Part shown: one piece after another, positions 15,828-26,460 of the stretch | Numbering within the stretch: position 1 is the stretch's first letter | How the letters are laid out: the number at the start of each line of letters is the position of its first letter | Assembly (NCBI GenBank): GCA_042408925.1 | Contig: JBHOQO010000124.1 | Coordinates: 1-42,147, forward strand | Source: BPIH01 sp042408925 | GTDB lineage: Bacteria; Chloroflexota; Limnocylindria; Limnocylindrales; CSP1-4 | Direction: 5' to 3' | DNA length: 42,147 nt | Program-made: the position numbers and the translations under genes | The notes under the pieces: model-generated | Database searches by the model: none | Seen by the model: the letters and a program-made list of their open reading frames with translations, nothing else | Told to the model about the DNA's origin: nothing

Positions 15828-16136
15828 ATGATCGTCACGTTCGTCGTCCACCTGGAGCCGGCCGAAGAGACGGGCGTCGTCTGGTGGGCAGAGACATCGG
15901 CCCTGCCGGGCTTGTCAGTAGCGGCCGACACGCTGGAGGAGCTACGGGCGCTCGCCCTTGAGGCCGTTGATCTCCACATCGACCCGAAGGCCCGGAGCAA
16001 CGTTCGCTTTGAGCTGGCGGCCCAGCCGACGCTTAGCGCCGGTGACGGCCTGCGACCGACCGTCGACGGCCGACCGATCGGAAGCAACGACTCTACTGAC
16101 GTCGACGCCCGTCGGGCGATCATGACGCCTGCCTGA
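15828..16136 (+). CDS. hicB: HicB-like antitoxin (partial RNase H-fold)
   Basis: The 102-residue protein has the HicB/DUF1902-like pattern VWWAETSALPGLSVAADTLEE, then LRALALEAVDLHI. AAGGAGGCCAGGAGC just before ATG 15828 gives a strong ribosome-binding site. There is no clear C-terminal RHH or HTH DNA-binding domain, unlike many HicBs. It would neutralise the HicA-like toxin upstream. Confidence 0.8.
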   Translation: MIVTFVVHLEPAEETGVVWWAETSALPGLSVAADTLEELRALALEAVDLHIDPKARSNVRFELAAQPTLSAGDGLRPTVDGRPIGSNDSTDVDARRAIMTPA

Positions 16137-16150
16137 ACCGCTGCTCCCTC

Positions 16151-16588
16151 ATGCGGGTTAGTACAGCCCTGCTCTGCGACGCAGCCTCGGTGCGGGAAGG
16201 ACTCTTATTTGTCCTGGGCGGCGGCATTACTCGCCTATACAGGCCCGAAGTGCCCGCGCCAATGAACGTGAGCCTGGCCCTCACTATCGACGTGCACCGC
16301 ACGGAGGTCGGGAGGCCACACGAGCTCTCGGTCGAACTGATTGACGAAGACGGAACGAAAATCGGCGAGATCAGGGGCGCCTTTCAGGTTTCCGAGATCC
16401 CCCAAGGACTAGACGTTCACGAACAACTCATCGTCCCCGTCGTCTTGCCTCTCCCGTTCGAACTCAAGGCATACGGGCGTTACAGCATCGAGGTGGCAAT
16501 AGACGGCCACCACGAACGAACGCTGCCGTTCAGGGTCGCCCTCCCGCCCAACCAACCTCACCCTGGTGGTCCCCCCGGAGCTGGCTGA
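16151..16588 (+). CDS. DUF6941-like protein
   Basis: It is a 145-residue protein beginning VSTALLCDAASVREGLLFVL with GGGITRLY next, followed by a beta-rich region (SLALTIDVHRTEVGRPHELS, VELIDEDGTKIGEIRGAFQV) and ending in a Pro-rich tail. This pattern, an opening 'lcd.a.v.eGll.vlGgg..rl' and a C2-like beta fold, is what I associate with DUF6941; function unknown. It lies 14 bases after hicB and uses more A/T-ending codons than housekeeping neighbours, suggesting transfer with the TA block. No obvious Shine-Dalgarno. Confidence 0.6.
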   Translation: MRVSTALLCDAASVREGLLFVLGGGITRLYRPEVPAPMNVSLALTIDVHRTEVGRPHELSVELIDEDGTKIGEIRGAFQVSEIPQGLDVHEQLIVPVVLPLPFELKAYGRYSIEVAIDGHHERTLPFRVALPPNQPHPGGPPGAG

Positions 16589-16592
16589 GAAG

Positions 16593-16630
16593 GAGGCCTA
16601 TCACCAATCACGAGCCTTGCAATAGGCCTC
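16593..16630 (+). terminator. 9-bp inverted repeat just after the DUF6941 gene
   Basis: GAGGCCTAT (16593-16601) and ATAGGCCTC (16622-16630) are perfectly complementary, separated by a 20-base loop, and begin 4 bases after the stop codon. No U-tract follows. It may be a terminator or mRNA-stabilising hairpin. Confidence 0.35.
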
Positions 16631-17206
16631 GGTCTACGCGAACAAGCACTCAGCCCCACCAGGGCGGGGAAGGGCAGGGCCTTCGAAGTGAGCAGCGCTC
16701 CTGCTCCAGAGCTTCCGTTAGACGAGAAGGGCTCGACCGCTGGGGACGCCTGGTGACGCGAAGCTTTCAGGTGGCCCAAATGCGACGAGGGACGCTGGTC
16801 GGCGAACTGGCCGAAGCGCGCTGGGGTCCACCGAGTGTTGCTGGAGTCACCCCTTTTGGGAGGAGTGTCCGCGCGAGGGTGTGGAGCCAGGCCTGGGCCG
16901 GTTCGTCCGGGGCCGAGGCCTACGCCGCTCGCGACAGGGTCGGTTCTCGACGGACTGGCTCGCGGGGTACGGCGGGGCGGGCGTCGGCGGGCAGGTCGCG
17001 GCCGGGCGACCGCTGACCCCGCCGGCGGTGGGATCAGACGCCGCGCCCCCTGCCCACAAGGGCGACCCAGCCAGCATCCGCCGCTTTCTCGTCTGCCGTC
17101 CGCTGGCGTCACAGGAGCCGGCAACGGGTCGGATTGCGTCGGGCGAGGGCCCTGACCGCCCGGAGCACAGCGCCCTAACACTGACAGCGACGCCGTCCCG
17201 TTCTCG
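16631..17206. other. 576-base interval without a supported gene
   Basis: Open frames exist on both strands, but their translations are Arg/Pro/Gly-rich low-complexity shadows with no family pattern and no ribosome-binding sites. I see only the -10 box at its right edge. It separates the TA block from the defence locus. Confidence 0.5.
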
Positions 17207-17212
17207 TATGCT
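17207..17212 (+). promoter_or_regulatory. -10 box of the SNF2 helicase gene (leaderless)
   Basis: TATGCT ends 6 bases before the GTG start at 17219, so the transcript would start at the start codon. CTGACA at 17181-17186 could be a -35 box, but the 20-base spacing is long. Confidence 0.45.
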
Positions 17213-17218
17213 GAGCGC

Positions 17219-20200
17219 GTGACCGACCCGGCCCAGATCGTCCCCGGCGCCGTCCTCGAAGGACCCGCCCTCGCCGAGCCCATCCGCGTCGTTGCCGCCG
17301 AGCCCGTCGGGCGCCGCCTCAAGATCGCCGGCGAGGGCCTGCGGACCGGCCGCCACCACCAGCTCTACCTTGATCCGGCCCAGCTCGCCGCCCTCCACGT
17401 CGCGCCGCCCGAGGGGACCTTCGACGGCGATCCCGCCCGCTTCAAGCTTGCCGTCGAAGCGGAACGCCTCGCCCTCGCCTACGAGTACGACCCCTACTTC
17501 TCGCTCTCGATCTCGCGGGTCGATCCCCTCCCCCACCAGATCGAGGCCGTCTACGAGGCGATGCTCCCGCTGCCCCGGGTCCGCTTCCTTCTCGCCGACG
17601 ACGCCGGGGCCGGGAAGACGATCATGGCCGGCCTCCTCCTTCGGGAGCTCAAGCTCCGGGGCCTCGTCGAGCGGACCCTCATCGTCACCCCGGCGAACCT
17701 CACCTTCCAGTGGCAGCGCGAGCTCTTCGACCGCTTCCGGGAGCACTTCGAGCTCGTCCGGGGCATCGACCTCCGGAACGCCTACGGGACGAACCCCTGG
17801 CAGGACCGCCCCCAGGTCATCACCTCGATCGACTGGGCGAAGCGCGAGGAGGTGAAGGCGAGCCTTGCCCGCGCCGGTCAGTGGGACCTCGTCATCGTCG
17901 ACGAGGCCCACCGGATGAGCGCGTCCGACGCCGACCACAAGACCGACCGCTACCTCCTCGGCGAGCTCCTCTCCGAGCGGACCGACCATCTCCTCCTCCT
18001 CACCGCGACCCCCCACAAGGGCGACAAGGAGAACTTCGCCCTCTTCTTGCGGCTCCTCGACCGCGACGCCTACGCCCACGTCCGGAGCCTCGACGAGGCA
18101 CTCCGCCGCAACCGCGCCCCCTTCTATCTCCGCCGGACGAAGGAGGCGCTCGTCAGCTTCCCGGACCCCGAGACCGGGGTCGTCCGGAGCCTCTTCACGA
18201 AGCGCAAGGCCCGAACCGTCGCCTTCGACCTCGATCCGGCCGAGCTCGACTTCTACGAGGCGCTGACCCGCTACGTCCAGACGCAGTCGATCCGGGCCGC
18301 CGCCGACGCCTCGGCCCGGGGACGGGCCCTGGGCTTCACGATGGCGATGTACCAGCGCCGCTTCGCCTCGAGCCTCTACGCCGCTCGCCGGAGCCTCGAG
18401 CGGCGGCTCGCCAAGATCGAGGAGCGACTCGCGGTGCGGACGGGGACCGACCGTCCACCGACCCCGCCGCCCGCCTTCGACGAGCGCCGCCTCGCCGACC
18501 TCGACGAGCTCCCGGAAGACGAAGCGACCGCGATCGAGGAGGCAGCCGAGGAGGCGTCGCTCGCCGCCGAACGCGACGACCTCCTCCGGGAGCGCGACGA
18601 GCTCCGACCCCTCATCGAGGAGGCCCGCCGCCTCGAAGCGCGCGACGTCTCCTCCAAGGTCCAGAAGCTCCGCGCGGTCCTCACCGATGAGCGGATCTTC
18701 GCCGACCCGACGACGAAGCTCCTCGTCTTCACCGAGCACAAGGACACGCTCGACTACCTCGTCGCCAGGCTCCGCGCCTGGGGGCTGCGGGTTACCCAGA
18801 TCCACGGTGGGATGGCCGTCGGCGACCGCGATACCCCCGGGACCCGCTTGTTCGCCGAGCGGGAGTTCCGCGAGGAGGCCCAGGTCCTCGTCGCCACCGA
18901 GGCCGCCGGGGAAGGGATCAACCTCCAGTTCTGCTGGCTCCTCGTCAACTACGACATCCCCTGGAACCCGATGCGCCTCGAACAGCGGATCGGGCGGATC
19001 CACCGCTACGGCCAGGAGCGGGACTGCCTCGTCTTCAACTTCGTCGCCCAGAACACCCGGGAAGGCCAGGTCCTGGCCACGCTCCTCGAGCGGCTCGACG
19101 AGATCCGCTCGGCCCTCGGCTCGGATCAGGTCTTCGACGTCGTCGGCGAGGTCGTCCCGGCGAACTTCGTCGAGCGGCTCCTCCGCGACCACTACGCCGG
19201 TCGGGTCAGCCGGGACGAGCTCCTCGAGCGGATCGTCGAGGAGGTCGACCGCGAGAAGTTCGAGCGGATCACCCGCTCGGCCCTCGAAGGGCTCGCCCGC
19301 CGGGAGCTCAACCTCTCGGCCCTCGTCGCGAAGCGGGCCGAGGCGAAGGAGCGGCGGCTCGTCCCCGAGGTCATTCGCGACTTCTTCCTCGAAGCCGCTC
19401 CCTCCGTCGACGTTCCGGCGAAACCCGAGGGGCCCCTCGCCGCCCGGGTCGGGCGGATCCCCCGCCGCCTCGCCCAGATCGGGCGGGAGCTCGCCCCGCG
19501 CTTCGGACGACTCGGCCGCGACTATGGGCGGATCGTCTTCGATCGCGCGGCCCTCGAGGCCGACCCGACCCTCGAATGGGTGACCCCGGGCCACCCGCTC
19601 TTCGAGGCGGTCCGCGAGGCGATCTGGCGGGACGGCCAGAGCGACCTCCGCCGCGGCGCCTGCTTCTACGACCTCCACCGCGAGCACCCGGCGCGGCTCG
19701 ACGTCTTCGCCGCCTCCGTCAAGGACGGGACCGGTCAGACCCTCCACCGACGACTCTTTGTCGTCGAGGCCCAGGAGGGTTCGCTCGCCCTCCGCCAACC
19801 GACGATCTTCCTCGACCTCGTCCCGGCGTCGCCCGGCGATATCCCCAACGTCCCCGCCCCGAGCCGGAGCGAGGCTGAGGCCTTCCTCCTCGAATCGGCG
19901 CTCGAGCCGTTCCTCACCGAGGTCCGCCGCGAACGGGAGCAGGAGGTCGAGACGATCCGCCAGCACGTCGAGCTCGCCCTCCAGACCCTCATCGACCGCC
20001 AGCAGGTCCAGATCGTCGAGCTCATCGAGCGCCAGCGGCGGGGCGAGGACGTTGGCCTCGCCCTCCAGGAGGCCGACCGGCGGCTCGACGAGCTGAACGA
20101 GCGCCTCGAGGAGCGACGCCGCCAGCTTGCCTCGCAGCGCCAGTTCGTCCTCGCCGACGTCGCCCTCCTCGGATCGGCCTGGGTCCTCCCTCACCCCGAG

Positions 20201-20602
20201 CGCTCCGGCGAGCTGCGGCCGATGGTCAGCGACCCGGCGATCGAGGCGATCGCGATGCGGGTCGCCATCGAGCACGAACGGGGGCGGGGCTGGCAGCCGG
20301 AGGACGTCTCGGCCGAGAACCGGGGCTTCGACATCCTGTCGCGGGGTCCGGGAGCCGGCGAGGTCCGCTTCATCGAGGTAAAGGGGCGGGCCGGGACCGA
20401 CGCGATCGCGCTCACGGCCAACGAGTACCGGACGGCCCAGCGCCTCGGCCACGACTACTACCTCTACGTCGTCTACGACTGTGCCTCGTCCCCGCGGCTC
20501 ATCGTCCACCAGGACCCGGCCCGCCTGCCCTGGGAACCGGTCGTCCGGGTCGACCACTACGTCGCCCCCGCGGACGTGGTGGACGAGGGAAGCCCCCCGT
20601 AA
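17219..20602 (+). CDS. SNF2-family helicase with C-terminal DUF3883 (defence locus)
   Basis: This 1127-residue superfamily 2 DNA translocase has Walker A DDAGAGKT (127-134), DEAH (228-231), motif III TATPHKG (262-268) and motif VI QRIGRIHRYGQ (~589-599). A coiled, highly charged insert (~400-480) precedes the second RecA domain. The long alpha-helical region ~880-980 (EVRREREQEVETIRQHVELA onward) is a predicted coiled coil. The C-terminal ~100 residues hold a DUF3883 nuclease-like domain with FIEVKGRAG, resembling a PD-(D/E)xK core. GTG 17219 lies 6 bases after a -10 box, so it is probably translated leaderless. The architecture recurs in anti-phage loci beside DUF1156 and DUF499 genes, both present downstream. 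A transcription-coupled RapA-like role is less likely given the context. Confidence 0.9.
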   Translation: MTDPAQIVPGAVLEGPALAEPIRVVAAEPVGRRLKIAGEGLRTGRHHQLYLDPAQLAALHVAPPEGTFDGDPARFKLAVEAERLALAYEYDPYFSLSISRVDPLPHQIEAVYEAMLPLPRVRFLLADDAGAGKTIMAGLLLRELKLRGLVERTLIVTPANLTFQWQRELFDRFREHFELVRGIDLRNAYGTNPWQDRPQVITSIDWAKREEVKASLARAGQWDLVIVDEAHRMSASDADHKTDRYLLGELLSERTDHLLLLTATPHKGDKENFALFLRLLDRDAYAHVRSLDEALRRNRAPFYLRRTKEALVSFPDPETGVVRSLFTKRKARTVAFDLDPAELDFYEALTRYVQTQSIRAAADASARGRALGFTMAMYQRRFASSLYAARRSLERRLAKIEERLAVRTGTDRPPTPPPAFDERRLADLDELPEDEATAIEEAAEEASLAAERDDLLRERDELRPLIEEARRLEARDVSSKVQKLRAVLTDERIFADPTTKLLVFTEHKDTLDYLVARLRAWGLRVTQIHGGMAVGDRDTPGTRLFAEREFREEAQVLVATEAAGEGINLQFCWLLVNYDIPWNPMRLEQRIGRIHRYGQERDCLVFNFVAQNTREGQVLATLLERLDEIRSALGSDQVFDVVGEVVPANFVERLLRDHYAGRVSRDELLERIVEEVDREKFERITRSALEGLARRELNLSALVAKRAEAKERRLVPEVIRDFFLEAAPSVDVPAKPEGPLAARVGRIPRRLAQIGRELAPRFGRLGRDYGRIVFDRAALEADPTLEWVTPGHPLFEAVREAIWRDGQSDLRRGACFYDLHREHPARLDVFAASVKDGTGQTLHRRLFVVEAQEGSLALRQPTIFLDLVPASPGDIPNVPAPSRSEAEAFLLESALEPFLTEVRREREQEVETIRQHVELALQTLIDRQQVQIVELIERQRRGEDVGLALQEADRRLDELNERLEERRRQLASQRQFVLADVALLGSAWVLPHPERSGELRPMVSDPAIEAIAMRVAIEHERGRGWQPEDVSAENRGFDILSRGPGAGEVRFIEVKGRAGTDAIALTANEYRTAQRLGHDYYLYVVYDCASSPRLIVHQDPARLPWEPVVRVDHYVAPADVVDEGSPP

Positions 20603-20625
20603 CGGAACCGTCAACGCAGCGTTGG

Positions 20626-20631
20626 TATTCT
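20626..20631 (+). promoter_or_regulatory. -10 box for the 331-residue protein/PIN unit
   Basis: TATTCT lies 19 bases before GTG 20651 and 23 bases after the helicase stop, suggesting that the two-gene insert has its own promoter inside the defence locus. Confidence 0.4.
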
Positions 20632-20650
20632 GGGACCTTGGCGAGAGGAG

Positions 20651-21646
20651 GTGATCGCTACGGACACCGACGCAGCGGAGCTGACCATCCGCATCGAGGG
20701 ACCTGCGGTCAGCGCGGGCCGACTAGCAGTGGATGACCTCGTCCTTCTGGCGCGCGGACTGCAAGATGGCATCGCCCGGGTGGCCCTCGTCCTCAGCGGG
20801 GTCGGCAGCCGGCGACCCGGCCGGCGTCCCGCGGAGGTCGCCAGCCGGACCCGACTCGAGGTCGTTCACTTCGGTCCCGGCGGTAGCGCCGTCTTGAACC
20901 TCAGCCTGCCAAGAGCGCACGAGCCGGCACAGCTCAAGGCGTTCGAGCCGGAACAGGGAGCTGACGTCGGGGAACTGGCCGTCGAGCTCTTCCTCGACGG
21001 GCTCTCGTCGATTGCCGGGGGTGGTTCCCTGCCTACGGGATGGGACGCAGGCGTGTTGACAGAGTGTTGGGAGACGTTGGCTATCTTCGAGCGAGGAGTG
21101 AGCCGCGTCGAGATCTCGGGACGCGGGAGGCGGCCGGACAAGTCCTGGGATCAGCACGTCGTCCTGGATCCGCCGAAGCGAGCGATCGTCAAGGGGCTCA
21201 TGCGGAACCCACTCCGGCAGCGACGCACGGTCCAGGGCCGCCTGTCGATGGGGGATTTTAAGGAAACGAGCCTGCGGTGCCGCGTTGACCCGCCCATCGG
21301 AGCATCGGTGGAGTGCACCTTTACCGAGGCACTCCGCGAGCGCGTCCTTCGTGCCCTCACCAGGCATGTGACCGTTACTGGCGAGGCCACCCTCGACCCC
21401 GACAGCGGCCGGATTCGGACACTTGAGATCGAGGAGATCGACGTCATCGAATTCGAAACCGCACGAACCGATGTCAGGAGCTTCTGGGAGGCGCCGACGA
21501 TTGAAGAACTCGCCGCCCAGCAGGGAGTGAAGCCAGTCACGGACGTCGCCACCCTAGCCGCCGACTTCTGGCCATCGGAGATGAGTGTTGACGACTTCCT
21601 CGCGCTCATCGACGATAACGAGCCTCGTCGGACCGTACCGGCGTGA
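20651..21646 (+). CDS. unknown 331-residue protein, partner of PIN nuclease
   Basis: I do not recognise a named family. The sequence opens ELTIRIEGPAVSAGRLAVDD, has a middle stretch LEVVHFGPGGSAVLNLSL, and later VQGRLSMGDFKETSLRCRVD followed by LTRHVTVTGEATLD. The last two look like a beta-barrel or OB-like unit, and the C-terminus is acidic (SVDDFLALIDDNE). There is no signal peptide or membrane segment. Its stop overlaps the PIN gene start (GTGA), so it is probably the PIN protein's regulator or antitoxin, unusually large for that role. The start is uncertain: AGGAGGTGATC, an excellent anti-16S match, spans the GTG at 20651, and the only codon at ideal distance is ACG at 20660. Confidence 0.7.
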   Translation: MIATDTDAAELTIRIEGPAVSAGRLAVDDLVLLARGLQDGIARVALVLSGVGSRRPGRRPAEVASRTRLEVVHFGPGGSAVLNLSLPRAHEPAQLKAFEPEQGADVGELAVELFLDGLSSIAGGGSLPTGWDAGVLTECWETLAIFERGVSRVEISGRGRRPDKSWDQHVVLDPPKRAIVKGLMRNPLRQRRTVQGRLSMGDFKETSLRCRVDPPIGASVECTFTEALRERVLRALTRHVTVTGEATLDPDSGRIRTLEIEEIDVIEFETARTDVRSFWEAPTIEELAAQQGVKPVTDVATLAADFWPSEMSVDDFLALIDDNEPRRTVPA

Positions 21647-22053
21647 GGCGGCTGCTGCCCAAAGACGCGATCCTCCTCGACACCGACGTGTTTTCGTACG
21701 TCACGCGTCAGGACCCGCAAGCGCAACCCTACTTGCCGTACCTTTCGAGCCGCTTGCTCTGCCTCTCGTTCGCCACCGTGGCCGAGGTGTACAAGGGCGC
21801 CTACAAGGCCGGCTGGGGTGAAACCCGTCTGAAGGCGCTTGAAGGGAGCCTCAGGAACTTCGTCGTCGTCCCCTACGACTTCGAGATCTCGCGAATTTGC
21901 GGCCGGCTCATGGCAGAAATGCAAGGGCAGGGACGGTCGATGCAGGAGTTCGACGCCTGGATCGCTTCGACGGCCATCCGCCACGACCTCCCGCTCGCGA
22001 CGAACAATCGTAAGCACTTCAACGGGGTGCCAGGACTCCGTCTCGTTCCATGA
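21643..22053 (+). CDS. PIN-domain ribonuclease (VapC/FitB-like)
   Basis: The 136-residue protein has the PIN acidic residues: D13 and D15 in ILLDTDVFSYV, E48 in SFATVAEVYKG, D104 in MQEFDAWIASTA, then ATNNRKHF, the N-rich fourth position seen in FitB-like PINs. All are intact, so it is predicted to be an active metal-dependent RNase. It starts with GTG overlapping the preceding stop, so its synthesis depends on translation of the 331-residue partner. Codon choice is less GC-extreme than in the helicase and methylase, suggesting a separate origin. Confidence 0.88.
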   Translation: MRRLLPKDAILLDTDVFSYVTRQDPQAQPYLPYLSSRLLCLSFATVAEVYKGAYKAGWGETRLKALEGSLRNFVVVPYDFEISRICGRLMAEMQGQGRSMQEFDAWIASTAIRHDLPLATNNRKHFNGVPGLRLVP

Positions 22054-22064
22054 CGACAAGCTGA

Positions 22065-22303
22065 CGCCAGCGGGTTAATCCACCGTCCCCGTTCGGGTTT
22101 GTTGCGAACCAGCCGGGTGTCCTGTACGCTCCTGTCGCTCCCGGTGGGAGCCTTTCCGTCGGGCCCCGGTGGGGCCCATTCATTTACCAGGTTGGTTCGG
22201 GTGAGCTGGGCGCACCCAAGACCGTGCGGACGATCGGTCTGGAGGGCACCCTGAGCCTGGAGAAGCTGTCCAAGTTCCTCATCGTGCCAGGTTCGGCCAG
22301 TAG

Positions 22304-22307
<4 letters not shown>
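22065..22307 (+). pseudogene. 80-codon 3' remnant of an operon gene coupled to the methylase
   Basis: The frame is open from a TGA at 22062 to a TGA at 22305-22307 that overlaps the methylase ATG as ATGA, the classic sign of a co-translated upstream gene. The translation looks protein-like in its second half (PFIYQVGSGELGAPKTV, then IGLEGTLSLEKLSKFLIVPG). There is no good start codon before the late GTG, so only the tail of a gene seems to remain. Two hairpins with GGT loops, 22137-22151 (GCTCCC/GGGAGC) and 22161-22177 (GGGCCCC/GGGGCCC), lie inside it. They could instead make this a non-coding attenuator or terminator between PIN gene and methylase. Confidence 0.4.
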
Positions 22308-25201
<2,894 letters not shown>

Positions 25202-25378
25202 ACCCTCTCCTGTCACCGCCGGTTTGGATCAATGTGGTGCCGTCTGGGTGTGGCTTAGGTTGACGGCCCGACACGCCCGCAGGGTCGCGGGCTACAGGAG
25301 GGAAGGTCTTGGCCGGGACTGGGCTTGCTCGATCACTGGCCTGGAGCGCGAGGCTCCGCCTGGGTCCTACGACCTCGT

Positions 25379-25406
25379 CCTCAAGCGGGTCCAGACCCGC
25401 TTGAGG
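25379..25406. repeat. 13-bp perfect hairpin downstream of the methylase
   Basis: CCTCAAGCGGGTC (25379-25391) and GACCCGCTTGAGG (25394-25406) are exact complements separated by two bases. It lies in the 225-base stretch between the methylase stop and the IS remnant, which otherwise holds no supported gene. It may act as a terminator, or belong to a mobile-element end. Confidence 0.5.
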
Positions 25407-25427
25407 CGCACCCCGACGAGCGTCTGA

Positions 25428-25803
25428 CTAGGTTCAGATACCTCCGTTACGCCTGAGGAGACCGGAGAGGAGACGACCGCCAGGGACGGGGGCTCGGCGT
25501 TCATGGCCGAGTTCGAGGCGATCTCCCCCGAACGGGGGATCCGCCTCTTCGTCCTGCCGCCCCGGAGTCCGAAGCTGGGACGCTGCCGTCGAACGGGCGA
25601 ACCGGACCCACACCGAAGAGTTCTCCGAGGTCACCGACGCCGAACAGGGGTTCGAGGCCCTCGCGGCCGCCCTCGCCGACTGGGAGATCTGCTCCAACAC
25701 CGTCCGGCCCCACCAGGCCCTGGGCTACCTCACCCCGCGGGAATGGCTCGTCGCCAACGGCTACCTGCCCGGCGAGGTGTAACGGACGTACCGAACCCGT
25801 ACA
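25428..25803 (+). mobile_element. internally deleted IS481-family element (both ends kept)
   Basis: The left end TAGGTTCAGATACCTCCGTT and the right end (minus strand TGTACGGGTTCGGTACGTCC) match the ends of the complete copy at 34561-35758 almost base for base. Between them only the left leader and the last ~270 bases of the transposase gene survive, joined near 25480. The remaining frame runs from the DDE Asp neighbourhood (MAEFEAI...IRLFVLPPRSPK) and is then frameshifted around 25577-25585, continuing in another frame as ERANRTHTEEF to a TAA at 25780-25782. The 376-base element has no coding capacity but could be moved by the full copy. Confidence 0.85.
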
Positions 25804-25832
25804 GAAGATTGACGAACGATGGAAGTGGTGCT

Positions 25833-25838
25833 ATTATG
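25833..25838 (+). promoter_or_regulatory. possible -10 box of the matrixin-like gene
   Basis: TATTAT lies just downstream of the IS remnant, in a locally AT-rich stretch. It sits after the first in-frame ATG (25819) and so argues for a later start. Confidence 0.3.
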
Positions 25839-25875
25839 TGACTGTAGTAGCAATCGGGCGAAAGTGGTCGGTCGC

Positions 25876-26457
25876 GTGAACGAAGGCTTGCAATTCCCCT
25901 TCTGCGCGTATCCCCGCATCTCGGTGGCTCTGATGCTCGCCCTCTCATTGGTGTTCCAACCACCCCCAGCGTCGGCCTCGAACAAGTGGCTCAACTGGCA
26001 CTGGCCACAGAACTCAGGGGGCGGGCTGAGCCGTTGGGTGCCGTATCACGACCACACGGATACGAACGCTTTTGGTACGTGGTTTCGGCATACCATGACC
26101 CACTACTACGACGCTAACAACCGCTGGTACCCATATCGCGTGTGCAATACCTGTGCGAACAACATATCTGGATACAGCGATGACTACAATGCGTCTTGGT
26201 ACGGACTAACGTCCGTCGTTAGTAACAGTGGCTGGCACTTCACCGTCGTCGAGATCTTTTTCGACGAGGCTGACGCCCCGGGCCTCGACGATACGAAGAA
26301 GCATAGCCTGATGTGCCAGGAGGACGGCCATTCAGGAGGCCTCGACCACAGGCAGGCAACCACAACGTGCATGTATGAGTTCGCGGACGCATGGCCGCCT
26401 GACTTCGATTCTCATGACACCTCGACTCTTTACGGGATATACGGGCACTCGGACTAG
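25876..26457 (+). CDS. secreted matrixin-like (metzincin) protein
   Basis: The N-terminus carries a signal peptide (ISVALMLALSLVF, cleavage near ASA-SNKW), so the protein is exported. The C-terminal region has MCQEDGHSGGLDH followed by TTTCMYEF and HDTSTLYGIYGH. This matches a bacterial matrixin-like group in which the zinc motif reads QExxHxxGxxH with a Met-turn Cys-Met. The first zinc His of canonical HExxHxxGxxH is Gln, so protease activity is uncertain. GTG 25876 is preferred to ATG 25819 because the latter precedes the -10 box; ATG 25933 is also possible. GC content is clearly lower than that of neighbours, a sign of transfer. The lipoprotein gene follows 3 bases later, so the two are likely co-transcribed. 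Confidence 0.65.
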   Translation: MNEGLQFPFCAYPRISVALMLALSLVFQPPPASASNKWLNWHWPQNSGGGLSRWVPYHDHTDTNAFGTWFRHTMTHYYDANNRWYPYRVCNTCANNISGYSDDYNASWYGLTSVVSNSGWHFTVVEIFFDEADAPGLDDTKKHSLMCQEDGHSGGLDHRQATTTCMYEFADAWPPDFDSHDTSTLYGIYGHSD

Positions 26458-26460
26458 CCG

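Noticed and set aside
15140..17200. CRISPR-like repeats
   Set aside because: No regularly spaced identical repeats occur here or elsewhere in the window.
16558..17322. 254-codon minus-strand frame in the gap before the helicase
   Set aside because: Low-complexity Pro/Ser/Arg translation, no start signal, and it overlaps both neighbouring genes.
16847..20614. 1255-codon minus-strand frame
   Set aside because: It mirrors the SNF2 helicase, whose motifs are unambiguous on the plus strand.
25224..25427. 67-codon frame after the methylase
   Set aside because: The end looks mildly protein-like, but it includes the 13-bp hairpin, lacks a ribosome-binding site and matches no family I know.
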